Shown piece by piece: positions 9,951-19,581 of a DNA stretch of 64,000 bases (its first letter is position 1; the number at the start of each line of letters is the position of its first letter). Position numbers and translations under genes: made by a program. The notes under the pieces were generated by a model, which saw nothing but the letters and a program-made list of their open reading frames with translations, searched no databases and had not been told where the DNA came from. Origin of the DNA: Corynebacterium sp. (lineage in GTDB: Bacteria > Actinomycetota > Actinomycetes > Mycobacteriales > Mycobacteriaceae); NCBI RefSeq assembly GCF_030532965.1, contig NZ_JAUNKC010000002.1, forward strand, positions 18,913 through 82,912. Reading direction: 5' to 3'.

Positions 9951-11597
9951 CTAACCCGCAAGCCCCAGCGCCGCCGCCAGCTCTGCCCGCAATTGCGCCA
10001 GACGCTCCTCGGCCACCGTTCTATCCGCCGTGACTACCTCCAGGTAGCATTTCAGTTTCGGTTCGGTGCCGGACGGCCGGACCACGATCCGGTCGTTGGC
10101 GGTGGTTTTCAACCAGAGCCCATCGGTTGGCGGCAGCCCGGCGAAGCCTTCCGCCAGGTCGACGCATTCGCAAACGGTTGCCCCGGCAAGCTGCGCCGGT
10201 GGTTGTGAACGTAGGCGTTCAAGCGCTTGGGTTATGTCGGCGGGGTCGGACATTCTAAAGGTCAGGGGGCTGGTCGCGTACACGCCGTAGGTGTCGTAAA
10301 TTTCGGCGAGGAAGTCAGCTAAGTTGCGTGCTTTTCGACGCAACCCCGCCGCGATCAGCGCCACCCGCACGCTTGCGGTGATCCCGTCCTTATCGCGCAC
10401 CAACGCCGGGTCGCAGCAATACCCCAGGGCTTCTTCGTAGCCGAAAACCACATTGGGGGTGCGGGCGATCCACTTGAACCCGGTGAGTGTTGCCGCGTAT
10501 TCAAGACCGTGGCGCTTGGCTATTTCCGACAGCAGTCGTGAGGAGACTATCGAGCAGGCAAGGGTCTTGTTACTGCCCGCGTTTTCCCGGGCGATGGTCT
10601 CCCCCACGATCGCGCCTACCTCGTCTCCAGTCAATTGGCGCCATACCCCCGTTTCTTTAATAGCGACGGAGCAGCGGTCGGCGTCGGGGTCCAGCGCCAG
10701 GATCAGTTCCGCCCCATGCTCGTCGGCGGTGCGGTAGGCCAGATCCAACGCGCCTTTTTCTTCCGGATTGGGAAAGGCGACGGTGGGGAAATCCGGGTCG
10801 GGCTGGATTTGCTCGGGCACCGGGATGATTTCAGAAAACCCCGCCCTATTAAGGGCTTGGGTGAGAACCGCACCCCCAACACCGTGCATGGCGGTGATCA
10901 CGATCGGCATGTCCGATTCGGTTTCGGGCAGCTGCGGCAGGTGGCTTAGCGACTTCCCAAGATAGGTCGAGACAATGCTGTCAGGCACCCAAGTAATGCC
11001 GTCCGTCCTGCGGGGGATCTGGTTCGCGGCAGGTGCCGCTTCAATGCAGGCAGCAATGTCGTGGTCGGCGGGGCTGATCAATTGCACCCCGGTGGCGTTA
11101 TCGTCAGCAACCAGCCGACCGCCGAGATACACCTTATAGCCGTTATCCTGCGGCGGGTTGTGGGACGCAGTAATCATGACACCCGCATCGGCATCGAAGT
11201 ACCGGGTGGCAAAGGCGGTAATGGGGGTTGGTAATTGCGCAGGCAATGCAATCACGTCGCAACCTGCGGCGGCTAGCGTCTGGCAGGTAGCCGCGTGGAA
11301 TTGGGCGCTGCCATGACGAGCATCGCAGCCCACAACCACCTTGGGGGTTGCCACCCGCTGGTTCAGGTAGGCCGCCAACCCGGCGCTGGTCCGGGTGACG
11401 GTAGCCTCGTTCATGCGGCTTTCACCGGCTTCCACCTTGCCACGCAACCCGGCGGTGCCAAACGCCAGGGGGCCGGTAAACCGCCGGGCTAATTCCGTAT
11501 GGTTGCCAGCGCTGATGAGATTCCGCAGCTCCTGTTGGGTTGCAGGGTCAGGGTCGCCGGCAATCCAGGTTTCGGCGGTAGCGATCAAATCGGACAT
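9951..11597 (-). CDS. Phospho-sugar mutase, probably phosphopentomutase role
   Basis: This 548-residue member of the alpha-D-phosphohexomutase superfamily carries the phosphoserine loop TASHNPPQDNGYK, the metal loop LDPDADRCSVA, the sugar loop GYEEALGYCC and the phosphate-binding RPSGTEPKLKCYLE near the C terminus. PGM/PMM members can isomerise hexose or pentose phosphates. Its place immediately after deoC and deoA suggests it turns (deoxy)ribose 1-phosphate into the 5-phosphate that DeoC uses; this is inferred from position. Only 3 bp separate it from deoC, so it should be the last gene of the deoA-deoC-mutase operon. Confidence 0.92.
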   Translation of the reverse strand: MSDLIATAETWIAGDPDPATQQELRNLISAGNHTELARRFTGPLAFGTAGLRGKVEAGESRMNEATVTRTSAGLAAYLNQRVATPKVVVGCDARHGSAQFHAATCQTLAAAGCDVIALPAQLPTPITAFATRYFDADAGVMITASHNPPQDNGYKVYLGGRLVADDNATGVQLISPADHDIAACIEAAPAANQIPRRTDGITWVPDSIVSTYLGKSLSHLPQLPETESDMPIVITAMHGVGGAVLTQALNRAGFSEIIPVPEQIQPDPDFPTVAFPNPEEKGALDLAYRTADEHGAELILALDPDADRCSVAIKETGVWRQLTGDEVGAIVGETIARENAGSNKTLACSIVSSRLLSEIAKRHGLEYAATLTGFKWIARTPNVVFGYEEALGYCCDPALVRDKDGITASVRVALIAAGLRRKARNLADFLAEIYDTYGVYATSPLTFRMSDPADITQALERLRSQPPAQLAGATVCECVDLAEGFAGLPPTDGLWLKTTANDRIVVRPSGTEPKLKCYLEVVTADRTVAEERLAQLRAELAAALGLAG

Positions 11598-11600
11598 GGG

Positions 11601-12248
11601 TTACTCCAATCCGTGAAGGATAGCCGTGGTGGCGGAGCAGCCAAGCCGGGTCGCACCCGCCTCAATCATGGCCAAAGCGGTGGCGGTATCCCTAATCCCG
11701 CCGGAGGCTTTCACACCAAGCCTGCCACCCACGGTTTTCGCCATGAGTTCTACCGCGTGGGTCGTTGCTCCGCCCGCCGGGTGGAAACCGGTGGAGGTTT
11801 TCACGTAGTCGGCACCCGCTGATTCGGCGGCTGTGCAGCAGGCGACGATTTGTTCGTCGTTAAGCGCGGCGGATTCGATGATGACTTTCAGCAGCGCGCC
11901 GGGAATGGCCTCGCGCACGGTGCGGATGTCCGCTTCCACCGCTTGAAAGTTGCCGCTTGTGGCTTCGGCGATATTGATGACCATGTCGACTTCGTCGGCG
12001 CCGTGGGCTACTGCGAGAGCGGCTTCGTGGGCTTTGACACCGGGGTGGTGGCTGCCGGATGGGAAACCGCAGACGGTGGCGACTTTGATGTGCTCGGGTA
12101 CCGAGACTGGCAGGTGGGACGGTGAGATGCAGATGGAGTAGGTGCCCATCGCCGCTGCTTCGTCGATAAGCGTGCGGATATCCTCGCTGGTGGTTTCGGG
12201 TTTAAGCACGGTGTGGTCGATGTAGCGGGCGAGTTCAGCGGGTGTCAT
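11601..12248 (-). CDS. deoC: Deoxyribose-phosphate aldolase
   Basis: This 215-residue class I aldolase splits 2-deoxyribose 5-phosphate into glyceraldehyde 3-phosphate and acetaldehyde. Recognisable parts are the start ([12 protein letters not shown]), [32 protein letters not shown] (with the lysine used early in catalysis) and [17 protein letters not shown], which carries the Schiff-base lysine. VKASGGIRD forms the phosphate site. Length is normal for the family. The ribosome site AAAGGAACC lies just upstream. It is the middle gene of the deoA-deoC-mutase operon. Confidence 0.97.
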   Translation of the reverse strand: MTPAELARYIDHTVLKPETTSEDIRTLIDEAAAMGTYSICISPSHLPVSVPEHIKVATVCGFPSGSHHPGVKAHEAALAVAHGADEVDMVINIAEATSGNFQAVEADIRTVREAIPGALLKVIIESAALNDEQIVACCTAAESAGADYVKTSTGFHPAGGATTHAVELMAKTVGGRLGVKASGGIRDTATALAMIEAGATRLGCSATTAILHGLE

Positions 12249-12265
12249 TGATGGTTCCTTTCGGT

Positions 12266-13549
12266 TTACAGGACTTTATCGAGAATGATGTCGCGCGGGG
12301 CGAGTGGGGTATCGCCTATGACGATGCCCGGCAGGATGGACTCCAGTGCGCGGTCGAATCGGTCGGGGGTCTCGGTGTGCAGGGTGAGCAACTTTTGCCC
12401 CTTGGTGATTTTCTCGCCCAGATCCGCGTGGATTTCAATTCCGGCGGTTAATTGCACTGGGTCTTCCTTGCGGGCCCGGCCTGCCCCGAGTCGCCAACTA
12501 CCCACCCCAAGGGCGAGTGCATCGAGCTCGGTGAGGTAGCCGTCGGCGTCGGCAAGCACCTCGTGGGTGTGCGGTGCCCGGGCGAGCGGCGCGTCGGGGT
12601 CGCCGCCTTGGGCGCGGATCATTTTGCGCCAGGAGTCCATCGCGCGGCCGTCTTTGAGGGCTTCTTCAACATCGGCGTCAGGAATGCCGCACATGTCGAG
12701 CATATTGCGGGCGAGTTCGCAGGTAATGTCGATCAGGTCTTGCGGCCCGCCGCCTGCCAATACCTCGATGGATTCTTCTACCTCAAGCCCGTTGCCGATC
12801 TTTCGTCCCAACGGGGTGGACATGTCCGTAAGCAACGCCCGGGTATCTACGCCTGCGTCTTTGCCCAGGTCGACCATGGTGCGGGCGAGCTGGCGGGCTT
12901 TGTCGAGGTCTTTCATAAACGCCCCGGACCCGACTTTGACGTCGAGAACCAAGGATGCGGTGCCTTCGGCGATTTTCTTACTCATGATCGACGATGCGAT
13001 CAGTGGGATGCAGTCGACGGTGGCGGTGATGTCGCGCAGCGCGTAGATCTTCTTGTCGGCTGGGGCGAGCCCCGCACCTGCTGCCGCAACCACCGCCCCG
13101 GAGTCTTTCAAGATTTCCAGCATCCGGTCATTGGACATGTCCGCTTTCCAGCCGGGGATTGCTTCCAGTTTGTCCAGGGTTCCGCCGGTGTGGCCTAAGC
13201 CGCGGCCGGATAGCTGCGGAACCGCCACCCCATAGGAGGAAACCAGTGGGCCAAGCGGCAGGGTGACTTTGTCGCCCACCCCGCCGGTGGAGTGCTTATC
13301 AGTGGTGGGTTTGCCGAGCCCCGCGAAGTTCATGCGTTCGCCGGAATTGATCATTGCGTTGGTCCAGTCGACGATTTCCCGGCGTCCCATGTCGCGGATA
13401 AAAATCGCCATGTTCAGTGCGGCCATTTGTTCGTCACCCACGACCCCGCGGGTGTAGGCGTCGATTACCCAGTTGATTTGGTCGGTGCTTAGTTCCCCAC
13501 CATCGCGTTTGGTGCGGATGATGTCGACGACATCGAATTGCTCAGCCAT
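12266..13549 (-). CDS. deoA: Pyrimidine-nucleoside (thymidine) phosphorylase
   Basis: This 427-residue enzyme phosphorolyses thymidine or uridine to the base and (deoxy)ribose 1-phosphate. The family signature is [17 protein letters not shown] near residue 110; [19 protein letters not shown] forms the phosphate loop, and [11 protein letters not shown] follows. The C-terminal domain is complete. I chose the ATG at 13549 ([11 protein letters not shown]) because AAAGGA lies about 8 nt upstream; an upstream in-frame start at 13585 lacks this. It is the first gene of the leftward operon, with a promoter-like sequence at 13628-13656. Confidence 0.96.
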   Translation of the reverse strand: MAEQFDVVDIIRTKRDGGELSTDQINWVIDAYTRGVVGDEQMAALNMAIFIRDMGRREIVDWTNAMINSGERMNFAGLGKPTTDKHSTGGVGDKVTLPLGPLVSSYGVAVPQLSGRGLGHTGGTLDKLEAIPGWKADMSNDRMLEILKDSGAVVAAAGAGLAPADKKIYALRDITATVDCIPLIASSIMSKKIAEGTASLVLDVKVGSGAFMKDLDKARQLARTMVDLGKDAGVDTRALLTDMSTPLGRKIGNGLEVEESIEVLAGGGPQDLIDITCELARNMLDMCGIPDADVEEALKDGRAMDSWRKMIRAQGGDPDAPLARAPHTHEVLADADGYLTELDALALGVGSWRLGAGRARKEDPVQLTAGIEIHADLGEKITKGQKLLTLHTETPDRFDRALESILPGIVIGDTPLAPRDIILDKVL

Positions 13550-13627
13550 GACATTTCCTTTCTGTGATCTACCCCATAGGAGCATGTGCCAAGTTGGGTA
13601 CGTCTCTTGCTTTTGATCCTACCCACG

Positions 13628-13656
13628 ATTATCATCACGACTAGAACAATTGTCAA
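13628..13656 (-). promoter_or_regulatory. Promoter of deoA operon with ACAATTGT palindrome
   Basis: On the minus strand TTGACA (13656-13651) and GATAAT (13633-13628) are separated by exactly 17 bp, a near-consensus sigma-A promoter reading toward deoA about 75 bp away. The palindrome ACAATTGT (13646-13653) overlaps the -35 box and could be an operator, for example for a nucleoside-responsive repressor. The regulator is not encoded nearby. Confidence 0.7.
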
Positions 13657-13793
13657 TAATCAAAATTTACAAATGTGCCAATGGGGTGAGGTGGCCACCC
13701 ATGATTGCCAGCACCCCAGCTACACAGGCACCATTGAAAGTAACGACAGGTGCCCTACCCCACCGGACCTGAAGAAAGGATGGCTCGCCTCTC

Positions 13794-14198
13794 ATGACAA
13801 CCGACACCGAACTTCTCACCCTAGCCCGCACCGCCGCGACCCACGCCTACGCCCCCTATTCGAAATTTTCGGTAGGCTCCGCAATCCGCATGACAGACGG
13901 AACCATCTACAGCGGCTGCAACGTCGAAAACGCAAGTTATGGGCTCACCATTTGCGCAGAACGCAACGGCATAACCACGATGATCGCCGCAACCGACAGC
14001 CCCGAGCAACGGGCCATCGATACCGTCGCCATCGTCAGCCTGAATGCCACCAACTGCTGGCCCTGCGGCGCATGCCTGCAAGTGCTACGCGAATTTCACT
14101 GCCGCCGGGTCATCGTCGAAGATCCGGCTGGCCAGCCCACCACCGTGCTTTTCGACGACCTCTTGCCGTATTCATTTGGACCGGAACACATCGCTTAA
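13794..14198 (+). CDS. cdd: Cytidine deaminase
   Basis: This 134-residue zinc enzyme converts cytidine and deoxycytidine to the uridine forms. The zinc and proton-shuttle motifs are intact: NVENASYGLTICAERNGI (C-A-E) and NCWPCGACLQVLREF (PCxxC). APYSKFSVGSAI is the substrate-binding start. Length matches the tetrameric class. GAAAGGA lies about 13 nt before the ATG. It is the first gene of a rightward pair with the nucleoside transporter and diverges from deoA, so uptake, deamination and phosphorolysis are encoded side by side. Confidence 0.96.
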   Translation: MTTDTELLTLARTAATHAYAPYSKFSVGSAIRMTDGTIYSGCNVENASYGLTICAERNGITTMIAATDSPEQRAIDTVAIVSLNATNCWPCGACLQVLREFHCRRVIVEDPAGQPTTVLFDDLLPYSFGPEHIA

Positions 14199-14210
14199 GG
14201 ACAAACCATC

Positions 14211-15425
14211 ATGGATCGTTTCCAAGGACTCATCGGCATTATCGCCATATTCGCCATCCTCATAATCTTCTCCTCCGCCCGCGCCCAGATTAAATGGCGC
14301 ACCCTCGGCGTCGGGCTAGCACTCCAAATGTGCTTCGCACTTCTGGTTTTGAAATGGGACGTCGGCTTCCGCGCCCTACAGTCAGTCTCCGCCGGGTTAG
14401 AAAAGCTCATCGATTTCACCAACGAAGGAACTTCCTTCGTTTTCGGCCCCTTATTCGGCGAGAAAGTCGGATTCATCTTCGCCCTCAACGTCCTACCCGT
14501 CATTATCTTCCTCGGTGCCATCATCGGCGCCCTCTACTACCTGCGGGTATTGCAATGGTTCGTGGAGATCGTCGGCACCGCCCTCAATAAAATCATGGGC
14601 ACTTCCAAAGTGGAATCAGTGTGGGCCTCCACGGTTATCTTCCTCGGCCAGTCGGAAGCCCCACTGGTGATCAAACCGTGGCTTCCCAAACTCACCCGCT
14701 CCGAACTGTTCGCCTGCATGTCCGGCGGCTTCGCCTCCGTCGCAGGTTCTACCCTGGTCGGCTATTCCCTGCTCGGCGCACCGCTGCCCTACTTGTTGGC
14801 GGCATCGATCATGAACGCACCCGCCTCGTTGATGGTGGCCAAAGCCCTCATGCCGGAAACCGAAGAGTCCCAGGTCAACGCCAACGTCCGCAATATGCGT
14901 GATGAAAAATCCAAAAACATCATCGACGCCATCGGCGCCGGCGCCCTCTCCGGCGGGCACATCGCCGTCACCGTCGCCTGCCTGCTGATCGCCTTCATCG
15001 CAACCATCACGATGCTTTCGACGATCATAGGCGGCATTGGCAGCTGGTTCGGCCAAGAAAACTGGTCGCTCGAAGGGCTCTTCGGCATCATCTTCGCGCC
15101 ACTAGCCTGGGCGATCGGCGTGCCGTGGGAAGAAGCCGGATTGGTCGGTAACTTCATCGGCCAGAAAACCATCATCAATGAATTCGTCGGCTACACGTCC
15201 TTCTCCGAACACGTGCAAACTCTCTCCGACAAATCCATCATGCTCACCTCCTTCGCCCTGGCAGGTTTCGCCAACATCTCCTCCATCGCCATCCAAATCG
15301 GCTCCTTCGGCGCGCTGGTTCCGGAGCGGCGTTCCGAGGTGGCATCGCTTGGGCTCAAGGCCCTCTTCGCCGGTTTCTGCACCAACATGCTCAATGCAGC
15401 CATCGTGGGTGTCATTGTGTTCTAG
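14211..15425 (+). CDS. nupC: Concentrative nucleoside transporter (NupC/CNT family)
   Basis: This 404-residue polytopic membrane protein imports nucleosides with cations. The opening FQGLIGIIAIFAILIIFSSA, GEKVGFIFALNVLPVIIFLG and the CNT-family stretch FLGQSEAPLVIKPWL are all present, as is SGGFASVAGSTLVGYSLLG. The end NISSIAIQIGSFGALVPERR is typical. AAGGA lies about 9-10 nt before the ATG, 12 bp after cdd, so the two genes form an operon. A perfect inverted repeat lies 8 bp past its stop codon. Confidence 0.94.
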   Translation: MDRFQGLIGIIAIFAILIIFSSARAQIKWRTLGVGLALQMCFALLVLKWDVGFRALQSVSAGLEKLIDFTNEGTSFVFGPLFGEKVGFIFALNVLPVIIFLGAIIGALYYLRVLQWFVEIVGTALNKIMGTSKVESVWASTVIFLGQSEAPLVIKPWLPKLTRSELFACMSGGFASVAGSTLVGYSLLGAPLPYLLAASIMNAPASLMVAKALMPETEESQVNANVRNMRDEKSKNIIDAIGAGALSGGHIAVTVACLLIAFIATITMLSTIIGGIGSWFGQENWSLEGLFGIIFAPLAWAIGVPWEEAGLVGNFIGQKTIINEFVGYTSFSEHVQTLSDKSIMLTSFALAGFANISSIAIQIGSFGALVPERRSEVASLGLKALFAGFCTNMLNAAIVGVIVF

Positions 15426-15433
15426 ACAGTAAG

Positions 15434-15462
15434 GGCGTCGAAAAGCAGTGCTTTTCGACGCC
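15434..15462. repeat. Inverted pair of motif B forming a 13-bp hairpin
   Basis: GGCGTCGAAAAGC (15434-15446) and GCTTTTCGACGCC (15450-15462) are perfect reverse complements around a 3-nt loop. The site follows the nupC stop codon. It could act as a transcription terminator, although there is no T-run. A pairing of two copies of the dispersed 11-mer at a gene end recalls the inverted uptake sequences of Neisseria terminators. Confidence 0.8.
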
Positions 15463-15467
15463 TACCT

Positions 15468-15532
15468 GTGTGCTGCGAAACCTCAAAACCCAGCCCGCGA
15501 CACGCCGACGGGATTGCACAAACGCAGCACAC
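15468..15532. repeat. 65-bp palindromic element
   Basis: GTGTGCTGCG at 15468-15477 and CGCAGCACAC at 15523-15532 bound a 65-bp element whose centre has CCCGCGACACGCCG, the D-type interior. It lies in the convergent gap between nupC and the gene at 15558, directly after the motif B hairpin. Confidence 0.9.
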
Positions 15533-15557
15533 AGCAAGGCACACAAATGTTTACAGA

Positions 15558-15995
15558 TTAGACAACGGGCAACGCATCACAATTGCCGGTGACTCGACAA
15601 AACTCTGCCATGACATCAAGCACAACCGACACCATGTGCGGTGCTTCTTCTCGAACGCATTCGATAAGGTACTCCCAGTCAGCCAATGTGGTTGCCTCGG
15701 CAATCAAGTCGTGTACCCATTGATTTTCGTCTACCACAACACCCGAGCCGACTTTTTTCGCACCCTCCATGATGGAGAAACACGCCCCCGGGATTAGTTC
15801 AGAATAATCCACCGGGTACATCGGATGCGCTTCAGTCAAAAATTCTTGATCGAACTGCGGGCATCCTCCGTCGCTGAATTCAACTCCGAGGTATTCGGTT
15901 CCCACCACCAAGTGAGGTCGATAGTTCCAAAACTCGGGTGGGGTTTTGCGGACACCAGAATGGAAAACCACCTTCACCCACACCGAGCTCACCAA
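15558..15995 (-). CDS. Stand-alone protein resembling EF-Tu domain 3
   Basis: This protein of up to 145 residues has two stretches that resemble the third (beta-barrel) domain of elongation factor Tu. VRKTPPEFWNYRPHLVVGTE compares with EF-Tu GRHTPFFxxYRPQFYFRT, and FSIMEGAKKVGSGVV compares with FAIREGGRTVGAGVV. No GTPase domain is present, so it is not an elongation factor. An acidic C-terminal extension of about 50 residues follows. It begins immediately after the lysS stop. The first possible start is a TTG at 15995, with several GTG codons just after, and I see no clear ribosome site, so the exact start is uncertain. The function is unknown. Confidence 0.7.
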   Translation of the reverse strand: MVSSVWVKVVFHSGVRKTPPEFWNYRPHLVVGTEYLGVEFSDGGCPQFDQEFLTEAHPMYPVDYSELIPGACFSIMEGAKKVGSGVVVDENQWVHDLIAEATTLADWEYLIECVREEAPHMVSVVLDVMAEFCRVTGNCDALPVV

Positions 15996-17582
15996 CTATT
16001 TTTGTTCTGGCTTCACCATTGGGAAAAGAACGGTTTCGCGGATGCCCAATCCGGTCAAGGCCATCAGCAGCCGGTCGATACCCATGCCGCAGCCTGCGGT
16101 AGGCGGCATACCCTGTTCCATAGCTGCGAGGAAGTCCTCATCCAGAACCATCGCCTCATCGTCACCACCGGCGGCCAGCCGCGCCTGGTCCTCGAAGCGC
16201 TCCCGCTGGATCACCGGGTCAATGAGTTCGGAGTACCCGGTTGCCAGCTCGAAACCGCGCACGTAGAGATCCCATTTTTCAGTCACACCCGGTTCACTGC
16301 GGTGCTGACGGGTCAGCGGGGAGGTTTCCACCGGGAAGTTGCGCACGAAGATAGGGCCATGCAATTGGTCTTCGCACAGTGTTTCCCAGATTTCCTCGAC
16401 AAGCTTTCCATGCCCCCAGCCACCCTTGACGGGAACTGTAAGTCCGATAACCTCCGCTATTGCCTTAAGTTCTTCCACCGTGGAATGGATGGTCACTTCC
16501 GGCTGGCCGGGGAATTTCCGTTGCAGCGCCTCGTTGAGGGAGGGATACATTTCGATGCTCTGCCACTCGCCACCCAGGTCGTATTCGGTGCCGTCGGCAA
16601 GCGTAACGGTGGTGGAACCAAACACTTCCATTGCAACGGACTGCACCAGGTTCTTCATCAGCTCAGCGCCGTCGTCGTAAGTACCCCACGCCTGGTAGGT
16701 TTCCAGCATGGCGAACTCCGGCGAGTGGGAGGAATCGACACCCTCGTTACGGAAATTGCGGTTGACCTCAAAAACACGCTCCATGCCGCCCACAACACAG
16801 CGCTTGAGGTACAGCTCCGGCGCGATACGCAGATACAAGTCAATGTCGAGCGCATTGGAGTGAGTCATAAACGGCCGCGCTGCCGCTCCACCGTGCAGGG
16901 TTTGCAACATTGGGGTTTCCACTTCCAGGAACCCTTGGGATTCCAGGTAGTTACGCAGCGCCCGCATAACCTTAATACGAGTCAACGCATTTTCGCGGGC
17001 TTTCTCCCGCATAATCAGATCCGTGTAGCGGTGCCGCACCCGGGTATCTTCGCTCATATCGGCAAACGCAACCGGCAACGGCCGGATCGCCTTGGCCGCC
17101 ATGTGCCAGGTGCTGACCAAAATGGACAACTCGCCCCGCTTAGATGCAATAACCTTGCCACGCACCGACACGATATCGCCTAAGTCAACATCTGTTTTCC
17201 AGGAAGTCAATAGCTCTTCACCGACAACGGCCAGCGACAGCATCGCCTGAATTTGGGTGCCGTTTCCTTCTTGGATAGCTGCGAAACACAGCTTTCCGGT
17301 GTTACGCATAAAGAGAACACGGCCTGCGATCGCAACCTCAACTGAGGTTTCGTCACCGGCCCGTAAATACGTAACACCCACTTCGCTACCCGGCTGCTCA
17401 TCTTCGGAAATAACCTGGAATTTCTGACGCAAATCAGTGATAGAAGTAGTGCGATCCACAGTCACTGGGTATGCTTCGCGCCCGGAGCTTAGCAGCTTAT
17501 CGCGCTTTTCGCGGCGAATCCGTAGCTGTTCGGGTACGTTAGGGGTTTTGGTTTGCTTTGCGTCAGTCACGCCATTAGACAT
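15996..17582 (-). CDS. lysS: Lysyl-tRNA synthetase, class II
   Basis: This 528-residue enzyme charges tRNA-Lys. The N-terminal OB-fold anticodon domain covers roughly residues 60-175. Class II motif 2 is [16 protein letters not shown] followed by [10 protein letters not shown], and motif 3 is [18 protein letters not shown] placed the start at the ATG at 17582 ([10 protein letters not shown]); the open frame runs further back, to 17777, but that would overlap the divergent kinase gene. The small EF-Tu-domain-like ORF follows without a gap and may be cotranscribed. Confidence 0.96.
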   Translation of the reverse strand: MSNGVTDAKQTKTPNVPEQLRIRREKRDKLLSSGREAYPVTVDRTTSITDLRQKFQVISEDEQPGSEVGVTYLRAGDETSVEVAIAGRVLFMRNTGKLCFAAIQEGNGTQIQAMLSLAVVGEELLTSWKTDVDLGDIVSVRGKVIASKRGELSILVSTWHMAAKAIRPLPVAFADMSEDTRVRHRYTDLIMREKARENALTRIKVMRALRNYLESQGFLEVETPMLQTLHGGAAARPFMTHSNALDIDLYLRIAPELYLKRCVVGGMERVFEVNRNFRNEGVDSSHSPEFAMLETYQAWGTYDDGAELMKNLVQSVAMEVFGSTTVTLADGTEYDLGGEWQSIEMYPSLNEALQRKFPGQPEVTIHSTVEELKAIAEVIGLTVPVKGGWGHGKLVEEIWETLCEDQLHGPIFVRNFPVETSPLTRQHRSEPGVTEKWDLYVRGFELATGYSELIDPVIQRERFEDQARLAAGGDDEAMVLDEDFLAAMEQGMPPTAGCGMGIDRLLMALTGLGIRETVLFPMVKPEQK

Positions 17583-17661
17583 TAGTGCACTACGCCTGGA
17601 TAGTCGAAACTTTTTATCGGTTACGGCTTGGAAACCACCGAAGCTCACTAAACTTGTAAAT

Positions 17662-18555
17662 ATGATCACAGTCTGCGGAGAAGGTTTAGTTGATTTGGTC
17701 CCGATGTCGGACGGTGCAAACGGCACCGACTGCAGATTGTCCCCACTACGCCCCGCGCTTGGCGGCGGCCCTTTCAACGTTGCGATCGCCGCCGCCCGTC
17801 AGGACGCACCGACCCAACTGCTCTCCAGATTGTCCCGCGATAATTTCGGCGCGGCACTGGTCGACGCATTGCAAGCCGAAGGCGTTGGAACATCATTGAT
17901 TCAGCGTGGCGACGAGCCAACCACCCTGGCAGTCACGTCCCGCAATCTCGACGGCAGCGCGGAATACACGTTTTACCTTGACGGAACAGCCGACCGCTTC
18001 GTCGACCCGCCGACTGAAATCACCACGGATATAGCGTGCTTCGGCACAGTTTCCCTCGCACTTGAGCCCGGCGCGTCCCGCCTTAAGGCGTTGTTGCACA
18101 GACTCTCCGCCGCAGGCACTTTCATTGCGCTCGATCCTAATATTCGCCCGTTTTACGCCACAGATGCCCACCGCGATTTCATTTACTCACTGCTCCCCGA
18201 CGTCGATCTGCTTAAGCTTTCCGATGAAGAGGACGAATTCCTGCAACACCCCACCGCCCCTATCAAAATGATTACTCGCGGCGGGGCCGGAATCGAGGTC
18301 ATCGTTGGCGGCGAGACTGTTGTAGCGTCAGCACCCGCCATCACCGTCGCCGACACGATTGGCGCTGGCGATACGGTCATGGGGTGTGTGCTCGCCGAAA
18401 TCCACCGGCTGTGCGGCGGGGAAAATGTGCGCGAACAGGCCGCGAATTTCACCCTGCCACAGTGGCACGACATCGCCAGCTACGCGGCAAACGCGGCGGC
18501 CATTAACTGCACTCGGTACGGCGCAAACCCTCCGCGGCGCGGCGAATTAGCCTAA
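17662..18555 (+). CDS. PfkB-family sugar kinase (fructokinase-like)
   Basis: This 297-residue carbohydrate kinase has the ribokinase fold. The N terminus has the substrate-binding GEGLVDLVP and [13 protein letters not shown], and the C-terminal signature [13 protein letters not shown] carries the catalytic aspartate and anion hole. Fructose is a likely substrate, judging from the fructokinase-like start, but this is not certain. The gene diverges from lysS with a gap of 79 bp. No Shine-Dalgarno sequence is evident before the ATG, so the message may have a very short leader. Confidence 0.88.
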   Translation: MITVCGEGLVDLVPMSDGANGTDCRLSPLRPALGGGPFNVAIAAARQDAPTQLLSRLSRDNFGAALVDALQAEGVGTSLIQRGDEPTTLAVTSRNLDGSAEYTFYLDGTADRFVDPPTEITTDIACFGTVSLALEPGASRLKALLHRLSAAGTFIALDPNIRPFYATDAHRDFIYSLLPDVDLLKLSDEEDEFLQHPTAPIKMITRGGAGIEVIVGGETVVASAPAITVADTIGAGDTVMGCVLAEIHRLCGGENVREQAANFTLPQWHDIASYAANAAAINCTRYGANPPRRGELA

Positions 18556-18593
18556 CTGGCTCGCTTTTCGACGCCCCCACACCCTCACTCCCT

Positions 18594-18775
18594 GTGTGCT
18601 GCGATCTCTCACCAACCCCCGGCGTGTCACACCCCGCACAACCAAGTTTCGCAGCACACCACACACCGTCGACAAGCACCACACTCATCAACCCTCACCC
18701 TCACCCCCTGTGTGCTGCGATCCATCACCAACCCCCGGCGTGTCGCACCCCGCACAACCAAGTTTCGCAGCACAG
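18594..18775. repeat. Two tandem 65-bp-type palindromic elements
   Basis: Copies at 18594-18659 and 18710-18775 (66 bp each) are nearly identical and carry the D-type interior CCCCCGGCGTGTC. Their starts are 116 bp apart. The second ends in CGCAGCACAG, a one-base change in the arm. They fill the convergent gap between the kinase and PanC-like genes, together with a motif B copy at 18563. Confidence 0.9.
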
Positions 18776-18780
18776 AGGTT

Positions 18781-19581
18781 TTAGGCCTCGAGGTTTTTAA
18801 ACCCGATCCCTAGAGGAAGGCCAACGTTGTCGTGAAACTGTTGCCCATTGATGGTGACTGCGGCGAAAAGGCGAGCGTCGCCGGTTTCGGGGGCTGGCCC
18901 CAGGCCCGGGGAGAATAGTTCAAGGTAATCGGCGGTTAGGTTCGCGGCGGAGAGAACGGACCTGGCCGCCGTCAATACCGCAGCGGCACCATGTTCGCTT
19001 GCGTGAGCGCCTGCGGTTAACGCCGCCGAAAGCGCGAGCAATTGCTCCTGTTCAGATTCTGGGATATCGAGATTCTGATCGGATATCGCAACGCCACCAG
19101 GCATGCGCACGGTTGGCACGGAATGCACGGTGACCGGTAGGTGCAGGTCGGTGATCGCGTGTTGTACGGTAACGAGGAGCTCGTAGTTGTTTTCGCCAAG
19201 AATCACATCGCTGCAGCCCACCGCGCTGATGAGCGTGAGAATCCGGGTTGCGTCGGTGGCTAACCTGGCAGGTGCGTGCATTCCCAGATCGGCTACTGCG
19301 ATCGTGGTGCGGAAGCCATTGGGCCACAGTGTTTCATCGGTGTAGCGGAACACGGCGTCGATGTGGGCGTCGACAAGCAAATTGTGCTCGACGGTGGGGT
19401 GCGCCGCCACGATGGTGACCGCGCCAGGCATGCGGCGCGCGGCGCGGATTAATGCGGCGTGACCGGCGTGGAAGTTGGATTGGAGCGGAATCAACACTAC
19501 TGGTCGGCCTTTGCCGCGGAAAACACGGGCGATCCGGGCGGGGTCAGTCACCTCAAGCGCCTGGCCAAATTCAAAACTCAC
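18781..19581 (-). CDS. panC: PanC-like pantothenate synthetase, divergent
   Basis: This 266-residue protein is related to pantoate-beta-alanine ligase. The HIGH-type motif is present as SNFHAGHAALIRAARR, and VPTVRMPGGVAISDQN corresponds to the PTxREADGLAxSSRN region. However, the usual GxKDxQQ segment with its lysine reads LGENNYELLVTVQH, and SSRN reads SDQN. It therefore either uses altered chemistry or is a degenerate paralogue. Its position at the end of the folK-to-folE cluster matches panC in mycobacteria. It starts directly after the next upstream gene and should be cotranscribed with it. Confidence 0.75.
   Translation of the reverse strand: MSFEFGQALEVTDPARIARVFRGKGRPVVLIPLQSNFHAGHAALIRAARRMPGAVTIVAAHPTVEHNLLVDAHIDAVFRYTDETLWPNGFRTTIAVADLGMHAPARLATDATRILTLISAVGCSDVILGENNYELLVTVQHAITDLHLPVTVHSVPTVRMPGGVAISDQNLDIPESEQEQLLALSAALTAGAHASEHGAAAVLTAARSVLSAANLTADYLELFSPGLGPAPETGDARLFAAVTINGQQFHDNVGLPLGIGFKNLEA

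Noticed and set aside
15825-17183. A 452-codon open frame on the plus strand
   Set aside because: It lies antisense to lysS, which has full class II synthetase motifs. The long frame is a by-product of GC-rich codon use.
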